Shown here: piece after piece, positions 1 to 7,320 of the stretch | Layout of the letters: each line of letters opens with the position of its first letter | How positions within the stretch are numbered: the stretch's first letter is position 1 | NCBI GenBank assembly: GCA_036510735.1 | Contig: DATCDK010000246.1 | Location: 1 to 11,909, forward strand | From: PALSA-607 sp036510735 | GTDB lineage: Bacteria; Actinomycetota; Actinomycetes; Acidothermales; Acidothermaceae | Length of the DNA: 11,909 bases | Direction of reading: 5' to 3' | Position numbers and translations under genes: made by a program | Notes under the pieces: generated by a model | The model's input: the letters and a program-made list of their open reading frames with translations, nothing else | What the model was told of the DNA's origin: nothing | The model's database searches: none

Positions 1-550
1 CACGCATCTGCTGGACCTGGCTGCCGGTGTCCTCCAGCAACTGCTGGCGGCGGGCGCCGAGATGACGCAGCCGGCCCCACGTTTCATCCACCGGTTCGGG
101 CACGTAACAGCGCAGCTGCGCGGTGAGCCGGGCGATCAGCACCGCGTCTTTCTCATCGGTCTTATCGAACGTCAGATCTTCACTGCGACGCGCCCATGAT
201 GTCTGCATCGGCTGCACACAAACGAACGGCATGTTGCGTTGTTCAGCGAGCTGGCCCAGCACCCGCCACCGGTGCCCGGTCGGCTCACACGCCACCGTCA
301 CGCCCAAGAAGCCTTTCGCGGCGACCTTCTCCGCCGCCCAATCCAGGGCGGCACTCAAGTCCCACGCCCGGCACCGGAAGGTCTTACGAGCTAACACCTT
401 CGAATCGTGATCGGTGACCACGACCATCTGCTTCTTATCCGCCAGGTCGATCCCGACGATCGCGTTCTCGACCGGCACGAGCTCGCGGAGCCGAACCAGT
501 CTCGCGTTGCGGTTGCGATCGCCGCGGGAGACACCACTACCGTTACCCAT
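1..550 (-). CDS. IS110-family transposase (DEDD recombinase), N-terminal part, runs off window
   Basis: Open from an ATG at 550 to the window edge: 183 codons with no stop. It is the catalytic N-terminal DEDD domain of IS110-type transposases, which catalyse RNA-guided, RuvC-like recombination. The acidic residues are visible: D35 in VGIDLADKK, E89 in ACEPTGHRW, and D132 and D135 in DKTDEKDAVLIARL. The C-terminal Tnp_20 (serine-containing) domain lies outside the window, so intactness cannot be judged. The start is supported by a strong Shine-Dalgarno, AAGGAGG at 563-557, six bases before the ATG. The upstream neighbour is a structured non-coding leader. The element sits just past the 3' end of an alpha/beta hydrolase gene that looks intact. 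Family assignment is firm; whether the element is active is unknown. Confidence 0.93.
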   Translation of the reverse strand, partial: MGNGSGVSRGDRNRNARLVRLRELVPVENAIVGIDLADKKQMVVVTDHDSKVLARKTFRCRAWDLSAALDWAAEKVAAKGFLGVTVACEPTGHRWRVLGQLAEQRNMPFVCVQPMQTSWARRSEDLTFDKTDEKDAVLIARLTAQLRCYVPEPVDETWGRLRHLGARRQQLLEDTGSQVQQMR

Positions 551-605
551 GAACGTCCTCCTTGTGCGTGGGACACCAAGCCCGTAGCGCATCAGGGGGA
601 CGTTC
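551..605 (-). promoter_or_regulatory. Possible Shine-Dalgarno-sequestering stem in the transposase leader
   Basis: Minus-strand GAACGTCC (605-598) is a perfect complement of GGACGTTC (558-551), which directly precedes the transposase ATG. After one C-A mismatch, CC (596-595) also pairs with GG (561-560), so the stem would cover most of the AAGGAGG ribosome binding site. The same GAACGTC arm can instead pair with GACGTTC at 634-628. The two folds exclude each other, which suggests a translational on/off switch. The pairing is seen in the sequence; the regulatory role is inferred. Confidence 0.45.
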
Positions 606-670
606 CTACGCCCAGCAACGACACGCAGAACGTCTTTCTATGCCGCAAGTAGTGCCGTCATTGCGGGGGG
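551..670 (-). ncRNA. Candidate bridge RNA / structured leader of the IS110 element
   Basis: IS110-group elements are known to encode a bridge (seek) RNA in the non-coding stretch between the left end and the transposase start; this is that stretch. Visible structure on the minus strand: a six-base inverted repeat CCGCAA/TTGCGG (666-661 with 648-643, 12-base loop), then GACGTTC (634-628) pairing with GAACGTC (605-599). Inside the second stem a further TGCG/CGTA pairing (one G-U) leaves an internal loop and one bulged G. No clear -35/-10 pair was found. In this family the promoter can be completed only in the circular form, so its absence is not decisive. The ends of the RNA, its target- and donor-binding loops and the element boundary (probably between 640 and 684) are not determined. 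The role is inferred from position and folding. Confidence 0.5.
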
Positions 671-684
671 TGGGGTTGGCGCCG

Positions 685-1356
685 TCAAAGCCAGTCGCTG
701 GCCATGTCCACTACAGCTGCGGCTACTGCGTTCGGGTCGGACAGCATGTGCAGATGGTTGCCGGGTAGATGGACGGTCGGCCAGCCCCGCAGGGCTGCCT
801 GTGCGGCTGCCTGGTCATAGGGCGGACCGAACCAGATGTAGCCGGCCTGCGGCGTCGTCCACTCCTGCGGCGCGGGTGGCAGATGATCGTAATAGGCAAG
901 CGGCATTCGCGGTTGCTCGGCTTCCACCTCGGCGCGCACGTGCGCATCTGGGAATACTGCATCAACGTCGGCTTCGGCCCACCACGACGTCCACGGCGGC
1001 AACAACCCATCGACAGTCGCAAGCCCGCGCAGAAAGTCCGGGGTGGTGTAATGACCGGCGCCCGGCAGCGCAGCATCGACGAACACGACACCGCGAACCT
1101 GCTCGCCGAGCGCGTCGATGACAGCTGGCACGTACAGCCCGGCATTGCTGTGCGCCACCAGAATGACCGACTCATCCGCGGCCGAGCGGACGACCGAATC
1201 GACCCCTGCCGGCCAATACGGCGGGGCGCTTTGTGCGACCGCCAGCAAGCTGGGCACATGCACGCGCCACTCCATGGCCTGCAGTGCACGGGCGGTTGAT
1301 CGCCAAGTCGCAGGTCCGAGAAACGGACTATGGATCAAGATCAGCGACGGCCCCAT
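685..1356 (-). CDS. Alpha/beta-fold hydrolase
   Basis: A 223-residue single-domain protein with the signs of the alpha/beta hydrolase fold. The N-terminal strand LILIHSPFLGPATW (residues 5-18) carries the oxyanion-type loop after the first strand. The nucleophile elbow is AHSNAG (Ser70), with Ala in both usual Gly positions of G-x-S-x-G. FVDAALPG (92-99) follows, and GNHLHML near the C-terminus supplies the catalytic His (201 or 203). No signal peptide or membrane segment is seen, so it is probably cytosolic. The substrate cannot be told; the size resembles small esterases of the RutD/EstC type. The ATG at 1356 has no strong Shine-Dalgarno, and no better in-frame start was found. The IS110 element begins just after its stop codon, but the coding end (DWL-stop) looks normal. 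It stands alone, with 127 bases separating it from the lipoprotein gene upstream. Confidence 0.8.
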   Translation of the reverse strand: MGPSLILIHSPFLGPATWRSTARALQAMEWRVHVPSLLAVAQSAPPYWPAGVDSVVRSAADESVILVAHSNAGLYVPAVIDALGEQVRGVVFVDAALPGAGHYTTPDFLRGLATVDGLLPPWTSWWAEADVDAVFPDAHVRAEVEAEQPRMPLAYYDHLPPAPQEWTTPQAGYIWFGPPYDQAAAQAALRGWPTVHLPGNHLHMLSDPNAVAAAVVDMASDWL

Positions 1357-1483
1357 CTGCCCAGCATGCCTGGCTCAAGTGGAAGCGACAGCCAACGACG
1401 CGCGTCTCGACGAAGCAGCCGCCCGACGTCCGCTTTAAGTAGCCGCAGAGCGCGCGTTCTGTGTCGCGATGGGGGATGTGATG
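1357..1483. other. Intergenic spacer between hydrolase and lipoprotein genes
   Basis: This 127-base gap between two minus-strand genes must hold the end of the lipoprotein transcript and any promoter of the hydrolase. I see only a short imperfect palindrome (CCAGCATGCCTGG, 1361-1373) close to the hydrolase start, and no convincing -35/-10 pair or T-tailed hairpin. Confidence 0.4.
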
Positions 1484-2287
1484 TCAGCGGCAGTAGTACT
1501 GGCCGCTGTCAACCTGCCAGGTGTGGTCGGGCCCCTCAATGACGTGTAGTTGTACACCTCGTGACTGCACGGTGGCTTCGGCGTTGCCTGCGCTGACTTC
1601 TTTCCAACCGGTCTTCGGAACGCCGTGCACCGAGCCGTGTTGGGCGAACCAGACGGCCGCTTCGATGGGTGATGATTGTCCGCCCCGATCCGACGCAAGG
1701 CTCAGTGCGAACCCGGAACACGTTGGGGAAGGCGACAACGAGTCACTCGGTGTCGCCGGTAGCCCAGAGTCCGGCGAGTTGACCGTGTTCGTGCTACCGC
1801 AGTCGAAGTTGCCGCCCAGCGTCAGGCTGTGGTCGTCGACCAGCGTGATTGTTCGGTAGCCGGTTCCCGGGGTCGGAGCACCGGCGCTCGACGGCGGGAA
1901 GTGCGCCATTCCGGGACTGGGTGTAGCGATGGTGTCGGTGCCGTCGAGAACCCACATGACGCGGAACTGCGTGTTGTCGCCGAGGCCAACCTTGTCTGCG
2001 GTTGGGTCCTGTACCCAGGCTGCGTAAACGCGCACATGCGATGTCGAACCTACGTTTGCTGCGGCCGCGGTTCGCAGCGAGTCCTGTTCGGTGTGTTCGA
2101 CGTGATCGCCGGAAGGCAACGTCTCGATTCGGAGTCCGAACGCCCCGCACGGCGGCGAAAGCTGGGCGGTCGGGGTCGGCGAACCCCCCGACCCGGACCC
2201 CCCGGCCGACCGGGCCGTCGATGCAGCGGAGCACCCTGACGCGACCACGCCGAACGCCAGGAAGCCGAGCAGCCACAGCCGTTTCAT
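1484..2287 (-). CDS. Putative exported lipoprotein, unknown function
   Basis: A 267-residue protein with a lipoprotein signal peptide: KR at positions 3-4, a hydrophobic core, and VASGC with the candidate lipidated Cys19. A Ser/Gly/Thr/Pro-rich linker (20-46) follows, typical of a cell-wall spacer. The mature part has four further cysteines, 47, 163, 190 and 266, which bracket two segments (47-163 and 190-266) separated by a Pro/Ser-rich linker (about 168-188). Each segment opens with a Cys followed by a short strand (C-G-A-F-G-L and C-S-G-F-A-L) and closes with an aromatic residue near Cys. Two disulfide-closed domains are therefore likely (inferred). The C-terminal segment ends in TWQVDSGQYYCR. 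The ATG at 2287 is preceded by GGAGG at good spacing. The upstream gene ends 31 bases before it in the same direction, so the two are probably co-transcribed. I do not recognise a named family. Confidence 0.75.
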   Translation of the reverse strand: MKRLWLLGFLAFGVVASGCSAASTARSAGGSGSGGSPTPTAQLSPPCGAFGLRIETLPSGDHVEHTEQDSLRTAAAANVGSTSHVRVYAAWVQDPTADKVGLGDNTQFRVMWVLDGTDTIATPSPGMAHFPPSSAGAPTPGTGYRTITLVDDHSLTLGGNFDCGSTNTVNSPDSGLPATPSDSLSPSPTCSGFALSLASDRGGQSSPIEAAVWFAQHGSVHGVPKTGWKEVSAGNAEATVQSRGVQLHVIEGPDHTWQVDSGQYYCR

Positions 2288-2318
2288 GTCTCGACCTCCA
2301 CGTCTGAGACGGTCGTGG

Positions 2319-3101
2319 TCAGGGTTGGGCGATCACGGTGATGCTGCCGCTCCAACTCTCCTCGGTGTTCTCACCAACGGTTCCGGCTGCGGCCACGCTG
2401 CTGTAGTTCCCCGTCCGGGTCGTGATGGGTGTCACGACGGTCCCGGTCTGGCCCGGGGCGATGGTGACGTAGGCCAGCCAGAAGTCCTCGGGCAAGCACG
2501 AGGGCCCGGTGGCGCAGAGTCCTCCCGTGACGCCGAAATAGGGGTCGATCTGGTTAGCCGCGCAATCGGCTGCAGTGGTGTCGAAGCCGAAAGGCACTCC
2601 CACCCGCAGCCGGTTTCCGCCGACCGCGCGCAGCAGGGAGGAGTTCGGGGTGTAGATGACGGCACCGGAGGTGCACCCTCCCGAGATGTCCGGGTGCCAC
2701 GACATCGAGTGGCCCGACCCCTTAACGCTTGACGTGGTCGGATCGGGAGTGCCGTCGTGGTTGTCGCCGTAGGTGTATTCAAGATGCCAGGTCGCCGTGG
2801 CATCGCGACTTCGGAAGGTCGCACCCGGGTCGGGGCGGTCGACGTGCCCTGTCGCGGTGCCCGCGAAAATGATGCGGTAAGTGCCGGTGGCGGCCGCAAC
2901 CGGCGTCTCCGAGGGGAGGGCCGACGTGGCTGCCGAAGACGCCGCCGCCGGCGGTCGGGGTTTCCCGCCCCCGCCCCTGTTCGCCTGGGTTACGGCGATG
3001 ATGGTCACCACGAGAACCAGGAGCCCACCGATCTTGACCCAGGACGCTATCGACGTCGGGTCATCGCCTGCCGGCCCTGGAGGCGCGGGCGTTGTGCTCA
3101 C
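2319..3101 (-). CDS. Membrane-anchored extracytoplasmic protein, unknown function
   Basis: A 260-residue protein with a short Pro-rich cytoplasmic N-terminus, one transmembrane helix (about 22-39, IGGLLVLVVTIIAV), then a Gly-rich stop (NRGGGGKPRP) and an Ala/Ser/Pro linker to about residue 70. The rest is a beta-rich, Thr/Gly-rich domain expected outside the membrane. Cysteines 143, 180, 196 and 202 could form two disulfides. No catalytic motif is seen. The GTG start at 3101 is supported by GGAGGG eight bases upstream. It precedes the lipoprotein gene by 31 bases on the same strand, so the pair may act together at the cell surface (inference). It lies behind accD with a 102-base gap containing a hairpin, so it is probably a separate unit from the fatty-acid genes. 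Confidence 0.72.
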   Translation of the reverse strand: MSTTPAPPGPAGDDPTSIASWVKIGGLLVLVVTIIAVTQANRGGGGKPRPPAAASSAATSALPSETPVAAATGTYRIIFAGTATGHVDRPDPGATFRSRDATATWHLEYTYGDNHDGTPDPTTSSVKGSGHSMSWHPDISGGCTSGAVIYTPNSSLLRAVGGNRLRVGVPFGFDTTAADCAANQIDPYFGVTGGLCATGPSCLPEDFWLAYVTIAPGQTGTVVTPITTRTGNYSSVAAAGTVGENTEESWSGSITVIAQP

Positions 3102-3175
3102 CAGGCGCCCTCCGGCGTCGCGGACTCGAGCGGGCTGCGGGGTCGCGGCTCTCAGAGGTCGACCGCTGTCGCAGT

Positions 3176-3207
3176 GTAGCTTTCGTCGGCCGTGCCGTCG
3201 TGGCTAC
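3176..3207 (-). terminator. Possible terminator hairpin after accD
   Basis: GTAGC (3176-3180) pairs with GCTAC (3203-3207), and inside it GTCGGC/GCCGTC pairs with one mismatch around a three-base loop. It overlaps the accD stop codon (3204-3206). There is no T tract, which is common for actinobacterial terminators but makes the call weak. It would end the fatty-acid operon before the two exported-protein genes. Confidence 0.35.
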
Positions 3208-4607
3208 AGCGGGATGTTGCCGTGCGATCCGCGGCGTGCGGGCGCTGATGCGATGGCATCCGCGATCGCCGTACGCGTCTCTGCTGGCGACACGACGCGG
3301 TCGACGACGCCAATCGCGACGGCCTTATCGATACTGCCCGCGAGCTTCTCGTGCTCGGCCGCGAGCTCCAGCTCGAGCGACGGCCGCAGGGCCTCGCCGA
3401 CTTCGGCCAGCTTGCGGCGGTGCAGGATGCGGACCGCGGCGACCGACCCCATGACGGCGACCTCGGCTCCCGGCCACGCAAGCACCAACGTGGCACCGAG
3501 CGACCGCGAGTTCATCGCGATGTAGGCGCCCCCATAAGCCTTGCGGGTAATCAGGGTCACCCGCGGCACCACTGCTTCGGCGAATGCGTGCAGCAGTTTC
3601 GCACCGCGGCGCACCACGCCGTCCCACTCTTGTCCTAGTCCTGGCAGGTACCCGGGGACGTCGACGACGACCACCAGCGGCACGCCGAACGCGTCGCAGG
3701 TGCGCACGAAGCGAGCAGCTTTCTCTGCGCTTGTCGCGTCGAGGCACCCGCCGAGGCGTAACGGGTTGTTGGCGACGACACCGACAGTGCGGCCGCCGAG
3801 GCGACCGAACACGGTGACGATGTTCGGTGCCCACTTCGCGTGCAGCTCGACGCCGGGGGAGTCGAGGACGCCGTTGATGAGTGGATGCACGTCGTAGGCG
3901 CGCTTCGCACCTTCGGGCAGCAGCGATTCGAGATTCGTGTCGACGATTTCGGTGTCGCCGATCTTGCCTTGGTTGCCGAGCAGGTCGGTCAGCGCGCGAG
4001 CCCTTTCGAGGGCGTCTTCCTCGCTGTCGGTGACGATGTGCACGACGCCACTTCGACGGCCATGAACCTCGGCGCCGCCGAGGCGTTCCATGTCGACGTC
4101 CTCGCCGGTGACGCTGCGCACGACGTCGGGACCGGTGACGAAGATGCGGCCGGCCGGACCCATGATCACGATGTCGGTGAGTGCAGGACCGTAAGCTGCA
4201 CCGCCCGCGGCGGGCCCGAGCACGACGGAGATCTGTGGCACCTTGCCCGACGCGCGCGTCATCGCCGCGAAGACCCGGCCGACGCCGTCGAGGCTCTCGA
4301 CACCTTCACGCAATCGGGCGCCACCTGAGTGCCACAAGCCGACGATCGGGACGCCGTCGAGCAGCGCCCTGTCGTACGCAGTGACGATGGCCGTGCACCC
4401 CGCAATGCCCATCGCGCCGCCCTGGATCGTGGGGTCGCAGGCGAAGGCGACGGCCGTGGTACCGAGCATCCGGCCGACGCCGACGAGAACGCCGCTGTCG
4501 TCGTCCGGGGTGATCGTGTCGAGGGTGCCCTCGTCGAACAACGCGGTGAGCCGCGCACGAGGTGAGCGCGGGTCGAGTGCTGTTTCGTCAGGCGAGGTCG
4601 TGGTCAC
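3204..4607 (-). CDS. accD: Acyl-CoA carboxylase carboxyltransferase beta subunit (AccD6-like)
   Basis: Carboxyltransferase subunit of a biotin-dependent acyl-CoA carboxylase. It moves carboxyl from carboxybiotin to acetyl-CoA (or another acyl-CoA), giving malonyl-CoA for FAS-II. The protein has 467 residues with two crotonase-like halves. The characteristic Gly-rich oxyanion loops are GPAAGGAAYGPAL (131-143) and RKAYGGAYIAM (355-365). It lacks the N-terminal zinc finger of E. coli AccD and matches the actinobacterial AccD/PccB type in layout. The position at the end of the FAS-II operon corresponds to accD6 of Mycobacterium. The start is taken as GTG 4607 (MTTTSPDE) with AGGA upstream, 28 bases after fabF. 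An upstream in-frame start at 4727 would add an atypical tail overlapping fabF. No biotin-carboxylase/carrier (accA-type) subunit is present, so the partner must be encoded elsewhere. Substrate preference cannot be read from this. Confidence 0.93.
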   Translation of the reverse strand: MTTTSPDETALDPRSPRARLTALFDEGTLDTITPDDDSGVLVGVGRMLGTTAVAFACDPTIQGGAMGIAGCTAIVTAYDRALLDGVPIVGLWHSGGARLREGVESLDGVGRVFAAMTRASGKVPQISVVLGPAAGGAAYGPALTDIVIMGPAGRIFVTGPDVVRSVTGEDVDMERLGGAEVHGRRSGVVHIVTDSEEDALERARALTDLLGNQGKIGDTEIVDTNLESLLPEGAKRAYDVHPLINGVLDSPGVELHAKWAPNIVTVFGRLGGRTVGVVANNPLRLGGCLDATSAEKAARFVRTCDAFGVPLVVVVDVPGYLPGLGQEWDGVVRRGAKLLHAFAEAVVPRVTLITRKAYGGAYIAMNSRSLGATLVLAWPGAEVAVMGSVAAVRILHRRKLAEVGEALRPSLELELAAEHEKLAGSIDKAVAIGVVDRVVSPAETRTAIADAIASAPARRGSHGNIPL

Positions 4608-4635
4608 AGGTTGTCCGTTCCTGAGGGGTGTGGGG

Positions 4636-5877
4636 TCAGGCCGGCTGGATGACGAGTACCACGTTGTGGCCGCCGAATCCGAACGCGTTGGAGATGGCGG
4701 GACCTTCGCGCAACGGCCGCGGATCAACGGTCACGACGTCGAGATCGACGTCGTCGTCGCGGTCGTCGAGGTTCAGCGTGGGCGGCACGATGTGCTGGGT
4801 CACCGACAGCAGCGTGGCGATTGCTTCGACAGCGCCGGCCGCCCCGAGCAGGTGGCCGAACGTCGACTTCGGTGCGCTGACCACGACGTTGTCGGCAGCA
4901 GATCCGAACACCTCGCGGATGGCCTTCGCTTCGGCAACGTCGCCGGCCGGTGTCGAGGTCGCGTGCGCATTGATGTGCGTGACATCGGACGGCGAGAGGT
5001 CGGCCGACTCGAGAGCAGCGCGCAACGCCCTGACGACACCGCGACCTTCGGGGTCGGGTGCGGCGATGTGGTAGCCGTCGGACGTGATGCCGGCGCCGGC
5101 GATCTCGCCGAGGATCTTCGCGCCGCGCGCCTTCGCGTGCTCCTCCGACTCGAGCACCACTGCGCCGGCGCCCTCGCCCATGATGAAACCGTCACGACCC
5201 TTGTCGTAGGGGCGCGACGCACGCAGCGGTTCGTCGTTGCGCGTCGACATCGCGCGCATGGCGGCGAACGCAGCAAGTGGCAGCGGATGAATCGCGGCCT
5301 CGGTGCCGCCGCACACCACGACATCGGCACGTCCGGTTCGGATCATCTCCAAGCCGTACGCGATGGCCTCGGCTCCCGATGCGCAGGCGCTGACCGGCGT
5401 GTGGACGCCGGCCCGAGCTTGCAGGTCGAGGCCGACTGCGGCCGCGGGACCGTTCGGCATCAGCATCGGCACGGTGTGCGGAGAGACCCGGCGCGGACCC
5501 TTCTCGCGCAGCACGTCGTACTGGTTCAGCAACGTCGTGACACCACCGATGCCGGAGGCAAACACGACGCCCAGACGTTCCTTCTCGACGTCCGGCTTAC
5601 CGGCCTGTGCCCAAGCCTCGCGCGCCGCGATGATGGCGAACTGCTGCGAGCGGTCGAGAGTGCGGGCCTCGACGCGGTCGAGAACGTCGAGGGGTTCGAC
5701 GTCGATGCGGGCCGCGATCCGGACCGGGAGTTCGGCTGCCCATTCCTCAGTAAGAACCCCGACCCCGGACTTGCCGGCCAACAACGCCGCCCACGTGCTG
5801 GCGACGTCGCCACCGATCGGCGTGGTCGCACCAAGACCGGTGACGACAACGCGTGTGCGCTGGGTTGTGGCGTTCAC
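4636..5877 (-). CDS. fabF: 3-oxoacyl-ACP synthase II (FabF / KasA-type)
   Basis: Condenses acyl-ACP with malonyl-ACP in chain elongation. The protein has 413 residues with the complete Cys-His-His site: C165 in SACASGAE, H305 in NAHATSTP, H342 in KSTFGHLLGA, plus K337. The C-terminal FGFGGHN loop (399-405) is present. Only one elongating KAS is encoded here, whereas Mycobacterium has kasA and kasB side by side. The GTG at 5877 is chosen because the protein then begins just before the conserved RVVVTGLGATTP strand, with a GAGGAG upstream (spacing about 11, a little long). An ATG at 5931 is in frame but has no Shine-Dalgarno and would add 18 residues. It follows acpP after a 120-base gap that holds a strong hairpin. 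Confidence 0.95.
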   Translation of the reverse strand: MNATTQRTRVVVTGLGATTPIGGDVASTWAALLAGKSGVGVLTEEWAAELPVRIAARIDVEPLDVLDRVEARTLDRSQQFAIIAAREAWAQAGKPDVEKERLGVVFASGIGGVTTLLNQYDVLREKGPRRVSPHTVPMLMPNGPAAAVGLDLQARAGVHTPVSACASGAEAIAYGLEMIRTGRADVVVCGGTEAAIHPLPLAAFAAMRAMSTRNDEPLRASRPYDKGRDGFIMGEGAGAVVLESEEHAKARGAKILGEIAGAGITSDGYHIAAPDPEGRGVVRALRAALESADLSPSDVTHINAHATSTPAGDVAEAKAIREVFGSAADNVVVSAPKSTFGHLLGAAGAVEAIATLLSVTQHIVPPTLNLDDRDDDVDLDVVTVDPRPLREGPAISNAFGFGGHNVVLVIQPA

Positions 5878-5938
5878 GGGTACCGCATCTCCTCGGGGTA
5901 GCACGTAGTGATCAGATCTGGCGTAGGTCATGGCTACT

Positions 5939-5979
5939 GACGGCGCCGCAGGTCTCCGTTGAGGGAGCTGCTCGCCGTC
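5939..5979 (-). promoter_or_regulatory. Strong intercistronic hairpin between acpP and fabF
   Basis: On the minus strand GACGGCG (5979-5973) pairs perfectly with CGCCGTC (5945-5939). Inside it GCAG pairs with CTGC and CTCC with GGAG around a CTCAAC loop. That gives fifteen pairs in three blocks with small bulges, starting 18 bases after the acpP stop. No T run follows, so it is more likely a processing or stabilising element or partial terminator than a full stop. It could let acpP be expressed above fabF. The pairing is seen; the function is inferred. Confidence 0.5.
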
Positions 5980-5997
5980 CGCTTCTGCTGAGACTGC

Positions 5998-6252
5998 TCA
6001 GGCTGTGACGCCGGCCTTCTCGATGTAAGTGACCGCGTCGCCGACCGTCTTCAGGTTCTTGACGTCGTCGTCTGGGATCCGAACGCCGAACTTCTCCTCG
6101 GCTGCGACCACGACTTCGACCATCGACAGCGAGTCGACATCGAGGTCGTCGGTGAAGCTCTTCTCCATCTGGACGTCGGAAGCCGGGATGCCAGCAACCT
6201 CGTTCACGATCTCGGCGAGACCGGCGAGGATCTCCTGCTGGGACAGGGCCAT
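5998..6252 (-). CDS. acpP: Acyl carrier protein
   Basis: An 84-residue acidic, helical acyl carrier protein that carries growing chains as thioesters on 4'-phosphopantetheine. The attachment site is Ser41 in DVDSLSMVEVV, with the usual helix II following and RIPDDDVKNLKTVGDAVTYI as helix III/IV. Length fits the ordinary AcpP type; it lacks the long C-terminal tail of mycobacterial AcpM. The ATG at 6252 is preceded by AAAGGAG at good spacing. It lies between fabH (63 bases upstream) and fabF in the same direction, as in Streptomyces. Confidence 0.97.
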   Translation of the reverse strand: MALSQQEILAGLAEIVNEVAGIPASDVQMEKSFTDDLDVDSLSMVEVVVAAEEKFGVRIPDDDVKNLKTVGDAVTYIEKAGVTA

Positions 6253-6315
6253 GGGAGGTGCTCCTTTGGTAGGGGTGTAGTGCGTGGGTGGTGATCGATA
6301 CGCGAACCGTCGGGG

Positions 6316-7320
6316 TTAGGGGACCTCGACGACCTGCGCAGCGTAGGTGAGGCCGGCGCCGAATCCAATGAACAGAGCCGGCTGGCCACTGTGCACCTCG
6401 CCGCGCTCGAGCAGCGCAGACAAGGCCAACGGAATTGAAGCGGACGACGTGTTGCCCTGCGTTTCCATGTCGCGGCCGATCGCCACGCTGTCGGGCAACT
6501 TCAACGACTTCACGAGCGACTCGACGATGCGCAGGTTCGCTTGGTGCGGAACGAACGCACCGAGTTCGTCGACGCTGACTCCGGCCGCATCGAGCGCGCG
6601 CTGGGCGACCGGCGCCATCTTGGTGACGGCCCACCGGAAGACGGTCTGGCCGGCCATCCTTAGCGCGGCTGGCGGCAATGATTCGCCCGTCGCCAGCGCG
6701 TGCTGGATCTGCGTGTAGTTGGGCTCTTGGGTAATGGTCTGAATATGCGAACCGTCGCTGCCCCACACCACTGGACCGATGCCCGACGTCGGGCTCGCAC
6801 TCACGACAGCCGCGCCCGCGCCGTCTCCGAACAGGAACGCCATGCCCCGGTCGTGCGGGTCGATGAAGTCGGTCATCTTCTCCGAACCGATCACGACGAC
6901 GTTGCGTGCGCTGCCACCGCGCACCGCATCGTCGGCGACTGCGAGCGCGTAGGCGAACCCGGCGCACGCGGCGTTGATGTCCATCGCGCCCGCATTGACG
7001 GCACCGAGACGGTCTTGCACTTCGCTTGACCCGCCCGGTGTCTGGTACGGGTGCGTGCAGGTCGCGAGTAGCACGAGGTCGAGGTCTTCGGGTGCGACAC
7101 CCGATGCCGCGAGTGCCTTGCTCGCGGCGCTCGTCGCCATGTCGACGACCGACTCGTCAGGCGCCGCGTAGCGACGGGTGATGATGCCGCTGCGCTCACG
7201 GATCCACGCGTCGGTCGAGTCGATGTTGCGACAGATTTCCTCGTTGGTCACGATGCGTGTGGGCCGGTGTTCGCCAATTGCGACGATGCGGGCACCTGGC
7301 GAACCGGGTTGTAACTTCAT
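6316..7320 (-). CDS. fabH: 3-oxoacyl-ACP synthase III (FabH)
   Basis: Starts FAS-II by condensing an acyl-CoA with malonyl-ACP. The protein has 334 residues with the full catalytic triad: C119 in NAACAGF, H259 in VPHQAN, N290 in QGNTSSAS. The C-terminal FIGFGAGLTYAA strand is present. The ATG at 7320 overlaps the fabD stop in a four-base ATGA, implying translational coupling with fabD. An upstream in-frame start at 7410 would overlap fabD and add an Arg-rich, unrelated tail. Whether it prefers branched or straight primers cannot be told; fabH within this operon is typical of actinomycetes making branched-chain fatty acids. Confidence 0.95.
   Translation of the reverse strand: MKLQPGSPGARIVAIGEHRPTRIVTNEEICRNIDSTDAWIRERSGIITRRYAAPDESVVDMATSAASKALAASGVAPEDLDLVLLATCTHPYQTPGGSSEVQDRLGAVNAGAMDINAACAGFAYALAVADDAVRGGSARNVVVIGSEKMTDFIDPHDRGMAFLFGDGAGAAVVSASPTSGIGPVVWGSDGSHIQTITQEPNYTQIQHALATGESLPPAALRMAGQTVFRWAVTKMAPVAQRALDAAGVSVDELGAFVPHQANLRIVESLVKSLKLPDSVAIGRDMETQGNTSSASIPLALSALLERGEVHSGQPALFIGFGAGLTYAAQVVEVP

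Noticed and set aside
664..678. G-run (GGGGGG-T-GGGG-TTGG) as a G-quadruplex
   Set aside because: Only two long G tracts are present with a weak third; not enough for a confident call.
769..1299. A 176-codon plus-strand frame
   Set aside because: Antisense shadow of the alpha/beta hydrolase, which has a nucleophile elbow and catalytic His.
685..1356. Hydrolase gene truncated by the IS110 insertion
   Set aside because: The protein has its catalytic His and a normal C-terminal helix, and its stop lies before the element; nothing suggests a lost tail.
4243..5901. A 552-codon plus-strand open frame opposite accD and fabF
   Set aside because: It is antisense to two genes with complete catalytic motifs, has a composition typical of GC-rich shadow frames, and shows no recognisable domain.
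5912..6967. A 351-codon minus-strand frame overlapping fabH and acpP
   Set aside because: Arg-rich, low-complexity shadow of fabH and acpP in another frame; both of those have full active sites.
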